DNA from: Struthidea cinerea
Taxonomy: Eukaryota > Chordata > Aves > Passeriformes > Corcoracidae
Assembly: GCA_013397865.1 (NCBI GenBank)
Contig: VZTI01000687.1
Coordinates: 1,591,559 to 1,655,558 of the forward strand
Direction of reading: 5' to 3'
Length of the DNA stretch: 64,000 bases
Shown one piece after another: positions 59,101 to 64,000 of the stretch. Both the position numbers and the translations under genes were made by a program. Position 1 is the first letter of the stretch; every line of letters begins with the position of its first letter. The notes beneath the pieces were generated by a model. It was given only the letters and a program-made list of their open reading frames with translations, had not been told where the DNA came from and searched no databases.

Positions 59101-61608
59101 GAAGATGGATGAGGCAGCTTGGAACAAAGGACAGTGTTCAGTTTGTTCAGGGGGGAAGGTATGTGATTGTGTAACTGGGGGTTGTATTATAACTCAAACA
59201 TCCCAGGTGGGTATGAAGGTTTGCAGGCATTTCCCAACACTGTAAAGACTTTGCAATCTTAATATTCTTAGTGGAGCTTTTTATGTAATGCCAGTAAATC
59301 TGTTATAGATCTGAGCAGCACACCAGGATGCATGGATCTCCTCCTCCTGTGGTTTTGTGCACCACAGGGTGTTCCTGGCACCTTGACAGTTAGAAATCAC
59401 TTTGTCACGCCTTGTGCCTACCTATTGCAACATGCCTGCAATGAACATGTCATTCAGACTCCCCTAATGCCTAGTCATAACAGGATGGATTAAGAATGGC
59501 ATTTCAGCCTTTCTGAAGAATTTCCTTGTTTTTGCTGGTCTCTCAAGCCTATTGAGGCTGTGTAGAAAGACTCTCAGGATATCACTTGGTGATGCTACCC
59601 TGAGGGTGTTTAGGGAAAGCCTGTTTGCCTGTGTGACAGTGACTGCAGGCTCTGAGCCACTATTTGTACCCAGAATGTCTGAGAAAGGTGGTTGTCTTCA
59701 TTCTTGTCTCTACAGGAGCTGCAGCAGGGCTCATGTGCTCCCATTTTTAGAGACCGGGGAAGATCTGGGCATGCACTGAAATCCTCTGCCCATGGAGTCA
59801 TTTCACCCCTGTCCTGAGTGCCAGGATAGAGGGAAGACCCTCAGTACCAAGGGCATTGTGCCACTGCAGACCCAGTTCCCTGCACATCAGTGCTCCCAGC
59901 CTGGTTGCAAACCTAATTAATTGCTGCTAAGAGAAGACTTGTTTAAACCTGACACACTTATGTTCCTTTGCCTGCTCTGTCACATAAAATACTGCCTTCT
60001 TTCAGCTTAAGCCTTCTCCCCATCCTGCCTGCTGGAATGTACATAAGTGTGCAGTGGCTGGTGGTACCTTCTGGCTTTTGTGATGTGCCAGTCTGAATCC
60101 AGATCAACTCCAGAAGAGTGAGCCATTCAAAGGCCTGTTGTGCCCGTGGGTGATGGGCCCCAGGCAGGACCTGCCTGTCTGTGCTCAGTGGCTCTGGACA
60201 CCTCTGCCTCACCAGCATCCCTTGCTGGACCAGAGCCATCCTGTGACAGCACAAGTTTCCTCCAATGACTTCCCATCAGTGCTCTTCCAAAAGGGTGGAT
60301 TTCTTTTCCTGACAGTATAGGTCAGACTGTTTCAAAGCTGTGTGATCTCCTTGTAAAGGAAAGGAGCCAAATTTAATGTAAGGTGCCATTGCCTTGGGTA
60401 ATGACTTGCAGTTTTGACCATGAACTTTTTAAGAAGGCAACGTGTCTCCCTACAACATTTTTTTCTTGATTGAGCACCACACATCCCCCCATGAGGGGAG
60501 AGTGGCTGGACCTTGTTGGATTGGTGCAGAGGCTTATTTCCTAATTGTATCCAGACAAGACTTGAGATAAGGTATAGATGACAGCAACTGGTGAAGTGCT
60601 GGGAGGAATGAACAAGGTCTGACACCCTCTCTCCTTTCCCACCCTTTTGAGCCATGTATTGCAGTGAGGTGCAAGTTCTCCATCAGCTGAAGTGAGGCTT
60701 GGGCTGTGCCAGACCTTACATACAGCGGGAGTCTGTTCAAAGCTTTATCAATGCTTGAGGTACAGCCTTGGCCTCGTGGATGTTGGTGGCACTGTTCCCA
60801 TTGATTCCATTGGATTGGGAAGATGCCCTTGGCTTTTTTAATCAATATATGTGAGGTAAAGGGAGGAGTCCAGGGCATACCACGGCCAGAGCAAATGTAT
60901 GAAGGTCTGGGGGTGATGGTGTGGGAAGAGAGGGAATTTGTTCCCCATGTGGTTAGTAACTTGGTTAAACAGAGTTGGATTTGGTCCAGAGGATGGTAAA
61001 GCTGTTGGAAGATGAAAGGGGAATGGCTCTAAGTGTGTGCAGGGGAAATGTCTTCGTCACAGCACTGAATAGCAAAACCTTTCCCATCTGGTAGAAATGT
61101 TCTGGAAATGTGTTCTAGGATCTAAGGGAGATTTTTAGTGTGTTAACTGCCTTGGCATGGGCTCCAGGGGAACTGGATGGTGGGATCTGAGCTGTAATTA
61201 CTTCCCTGGGTAAAATCTTGGTCTCATGGGGGATTTTCCTGCCCACGCTTGTTTAGAGGAGGCTAATTCATGTAGGCCAGTGGCCTGTCATGCTTCTTCA
61301 TCCTCCCCCAGTGTCACATCCTGTATTGGCAGGAACATGATTCTGGATTATTTTATAAACAAGTCAGTTACGTTAAATTGCCCTTGAAAGACTGTATTGG
61401 TATTCAGACCTCAAGGTTGTTTATGAGCCCAGGCCAAACCTAAAACATATTCCAGGCTTGGATTCAAATCCAGGAGTAAAATGAAAGTGGTTTTAATGGA
61501 CAGCTTGGTTTTGGCCACCACAGCATCAACTAGGAAGCAGCCTGGGGGAGTTTCTGTGGCATTGTCCTGCTCCTTCCTTGTAACCTGAGGTTTACTTTTG
61601 CTCTGTAG
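56128..61608 (+). other. ALDH1A3 intron 2
   Basis: A 5,481-base intron lies between confirmed exons 2 and 3. It is mid-GC, has no CR1 copy that I can recognise and no open frame resembling a protein. A purine-rich tract occurs at about 59,038-59,082. The remaining open frames of up to about 117 codons are chance frames. Confidence 0.9.
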
Positions 61609-61749
61609 CCTGATGTGGATAATGCAGTGGAGGCAGCAAAGGCAGCATTCCAGAGGGGGTCTCCATGGAGACAGATGGATGCCCAAAGCAGAGGACGACT
61701 CCTGCACAAACTGGCTGATCTTCTTGAACGGGACAGAGTCATCCTGGCG
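61609..61749 (+). CDS. ALDH1A3: ALDH1A3 exon 3
   Basis: This 141-base exon encodes 47 residues, starting PDVDNAVEAAKAAF and including the family motif SRGRLLHKLADLLERDR. The acceptor is TTTTGCTCTGTAG and the donor is GCG|GTAAGT at 61,750. Both borders are phase 0, and 141 bases is the usual length of this exon in ALDH1A genes. The segment forms the helices that precede the Rossmann-fold core and help in tetramer packing. No frameshift or stop is present, so the gene looks intact here. Confidence 0.97.
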
Positions 61750-63894
61750 GTAAGTACTGGGAGCATTGATAAACCAGCAACAGTTGGCTCATAACTCTGC
61801 TCCATCCCTCTGGTGTATCCATGCCTACCTAATATTTTTCTTTTCTCTCCTTTCATGAAGGGCAGAAGAGTCCATAGAGCAGTCGTTCTGCAGTATTTTA
61901 GGTGTCTGAGAAAGCTGTCAGTTCTTCTATACAGTTGACTTTGGCAGAACTTTAGCTATTTATTGAAGTGATTAAAGATATTAATACATAAGTTTTCAAA
62001 GTAATATTTTTTTTTTTTTAGTTTTAACAATCATTGATGTTTACAGCTGTCTCCTAGCTCTTTTAAAAAAAAAAATACACCAAGCCATCACAGCTGACTC
62101 ATTCTTTATTACAAAAATGCAGGTGGGTTTGGACTTCTGTGCAAATTCCTTCCCTTAAAATGAGGGCCTGGAAAGAGAATCCTTCTCTTGCTGGATACCA
62201 TCCAAAGTTTAAAATGTGTGTAAGTGGGAACTGTTTCTTTCCCTATTGAACATACTGGCTCAGGAAAATCTCTTTATAGCTGCGAAGCTGTGTTAACTTG
62301 GACTTCTGCACTGAAAAACTATTGTTAATGGTTCTATGATCCTGTCCTGGAGGAGTCCTGCTGGTGCAGAACAAAGGGATAAGGACCTGAGCTAAAATGT
62401 GCTCAGCTGGGAGAAGCCTTTGGACTCTGCAAGCCTTGTACTTCTTTCCAAATGGCACCCACAGATCCTCAGCTTAGGGCTGCTGTCCATCCACACCTAA
62501 GCTCTTGGATCTGAGCACTCTCCAGTTCAATACTGCACTTTTATCTTCAGAGAACGGCATTTCTGATATTCCATGCTGTCAGATGTGCAGGTACCTGAGC
62601 CAGTGTCCAGCTGAGGTCAGTAGGAATTGACATCCATGGGATGTGCTCAGGAGCCTGTACCTGTATGGCTCTTTTGAGCTGGGTCTCTTTCTCCAACACA
62701 GTGTCTCTCAACCTCATGACAGCTTTCTGTTTCAGCAGGGCAAAACCAAAACATTCAGTTCTGAAGACAGTTCTGGCCAGCAAATAAGAGGGAAGAAAAA
62801 AAAATATATATCCATGTGTGAATAAGTCCTGTTTATTTTTGCTCACTTTTTGATGTGACTTTGGAGCACCCTCCTTTTCCCTGAAGGAGAACACTCACTT
62901 CAAGCTTTCTGCTGTCCTTCTGGTCTGGGAGGGTTTGTTTGGCATTGCTGTTTGCACTGCAGAAAACCAGCCCTGGCTGCCTTCGCTGAGTGCTAAGCAA
63001 TGACCTATAAAAATCAGTTGTTTTAGCAGACATTCAGTGGATAACAATTCTAGCCATTCCAAGGGGAATGTCTGTTCGAGTGCTGTTTGGACCCTAATGT
63101 CTGTGGAGGATGACAGGGTATGACTTCATGTGTAAACAAAGATGTTTCAATCTACCAAGGGATAGTACTTCCTTTATGGATGTGCTGGCCATTTGCACCA
63201 ATATCCCATTTAATGACCTGAATGGAGAACAAAGCATTCCCTGAGCATTCCGTTCCTGGAGTGTGAAGAACACAGGCTCAGCCTGGACTTTGTTTAGAGC
63301 TGATCAGCACCAGTGGAGCAACTTCTGCCTTGCCCTGGGTTCAGCACAGATCTGAGCCCAAAGGTTACTTTACCAGAACTCTGTAAAAAGTATGTTTATC
63401 ATAGGACAAAAGAGGCTTCTCAGAGGTTGGGTTTAGGGTTATGAAGTAGAAAAAATAGATTTTTTTTTTTTTAATAAAAGGAAAGTAGCTTTGACTGATT
63501 TCAGTGACACCATCTGGACTCCAGAATATCTGTGTTGGAAGGTCAGTTAGGGTGAAGTCATGACACACACATTGTTTCTGACCAGTGCCCCAGACCCCAG
63601 CCCTGGCTCCCACCCACATTCACCTTCTGGAGACTTCTGGAACGTGCTCTTTCATCACAGCCCCTGAACAAAGCAACTCCTGTACACATCAGAGTTACTG
63701 TGTCTGCTTTCCCTTCTGCCTTATTTGTATTAGCAAGCTCATTCTCTAGATATAAGAGGAGGGAAGAACACTCCATGTCTTCAGAACAAGGCAAAATAAA
63801 GCTGAGAAGAGGGTTCTTCAAATGCTCTTTTTTAAGAAAAAAAAATCCAAAACATTGACTTGTCTGACAGTGCATGCAACTCGGTTTTTTTCAG
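61750..63894 (+). other. ALDH1A3 intron 3
   Basis: A 2,145-base intron lies between exons 3 and 4. It holds homopolymer runs (T run near 62,008-62,021, A run near 62,066-62,076, T run near 63,460-63,473) and a short AT repeat near 62,803-62,816. Nothing coding or transposon-like was recognised. Confidence 0.9.
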
Positions 63895-64000
63895 ACTCTG
63901 GAAACAATGGACACAGGAAAACCTTTTCTGCAGGCTTATTTCATTGACCTGGAAGGCTGTATAAAAACACTCCGATATTATGCTGGATGGGCTGATAAAA
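63895..64000 (+). CDS. ALDH1A3: ALDH1A3 exon 4 (cut by window end)
   Basis: The exon begins after CGGTTTTTTTCAG (AG at 63,893-63,894) in phase 0 and runs off the window after 106 bases, that is 35 codons plus one base. It starts TLETMDTGKPFLQAYF and continues into a conserved GWADK motif. The ETMDTGKPF and FIDLEGC residues separate ALDH1A3 from ALDH1A1 (typically SIDGGK) and ALDH1A2 (typically SLNGGK). In other vertebrates this exon is about 130 bases, so only its last 20-odd bases should lie beyond position 64,000. Confidence 0.96.

Larger units (their letters stand above)
52309..64000 (+). other. ALDH1A3: ALDH1A3 gene, 5' part (exon 1 not visible, exons 2-4 seen)
   Basis: This is the 5' part of retinaldehyde dehydrogenase 3, a cytosolic NAD-dependent enzyme that oxidises retinaldehyde to retinoic acid. 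Three exons are visible, all phase 0 at the borders seen, with canonical AG acceptors and GTAAG donors. Joined, they encode 117 residues that line up without gaps with roughly residues 34-150 of the family, the N-terminal part of the NAD-binding domain. Human exon 1 encodes about 33 residues ending in a Lys codon; no such exon was found between 44 and 56 kb, so it is probably inside the assembly gap. I chose ALDH1A3 over ALDH1A1/1A2 because exon 4 reads METMDTGKPFL-type sequence and FIDLEGCIKTLRYYAGWADK. The catalytic Cys and Glu lie in later exons outside the window. The gene start is approximate, set at the gap. Confidence 0.9.

Overview
The window looks like nuclear DNA from a bird. Two things show this: the interspersed repeats are short, 5'-truncated CR1 LINE ends of the avian type (several with a TATGATTC-like tail), and three coding exons match retinaldehyde dehydrogenase 3 (ALDH1A3) with spliceosomal GT/AG borders. 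The species cannot be named from the sequence. No bacterial or phage gene organisation is present; almost all open frames are chance frames in vertebrate non-coding DNA.

Layout. Positions 1 to about 51,900 form a gene-poor stretch. It holds CR1 fragments in both orientations (about 19.3, 21.7, 22.3, 23.4, 28.3, 32.1, 33.1 and 38.4 kb), a decayed L1-clade reverse transcriptase fragment (3.73-4.2 kb, minus), an old palindromic interspersed repeat (46.6 kb), simple repeats, a small CpG-rich patch (35.8-36.3 kb) and a strong CpG island (about 44.9-46.2 kb). Next come an imperfect minisatellite (51.97-52.29 kb) and a 404-base assembly gap (52,309-52,712) with GC-rich flanks. ALDH1A3 then runs on the plus strand: exon 2 (56,023-56,127), exon 3 (61,609-61,749) and the start of exon 4 (63,895 to beyond the end). 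Exon 1 with the start codon is not visible and most likely lies in the gap.

How it fits together. ALDH1A3 oxidises retinaldehyde to retinoic acid and is expressed in restricted embryonic domains such as eye and olfactory regions. In other vertebrates it sits next to a long gene desert between ASB7 and ALDH1A3, so the first 52 kb is plausibly its upstream regulatory landscape. The CpG island 6-7 kb before the gap may be the promoter of a separate non-coding or unknown transcript.

Most interesting leads: the missing ALDH1A3 first exon; two phase-compatible candidate exons on the minus strand (48,704-48,618 and 47,416-47,360); a similar plus-strand series (40,248-40,395, 41,128-41,214, possibly 41,657-41,705); an L1 fossil, uncommon in birds; and several perfect palindromes. 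The candidate exons come from splice motifs and open frame alone and may be chance. No clear new biological system is visible.
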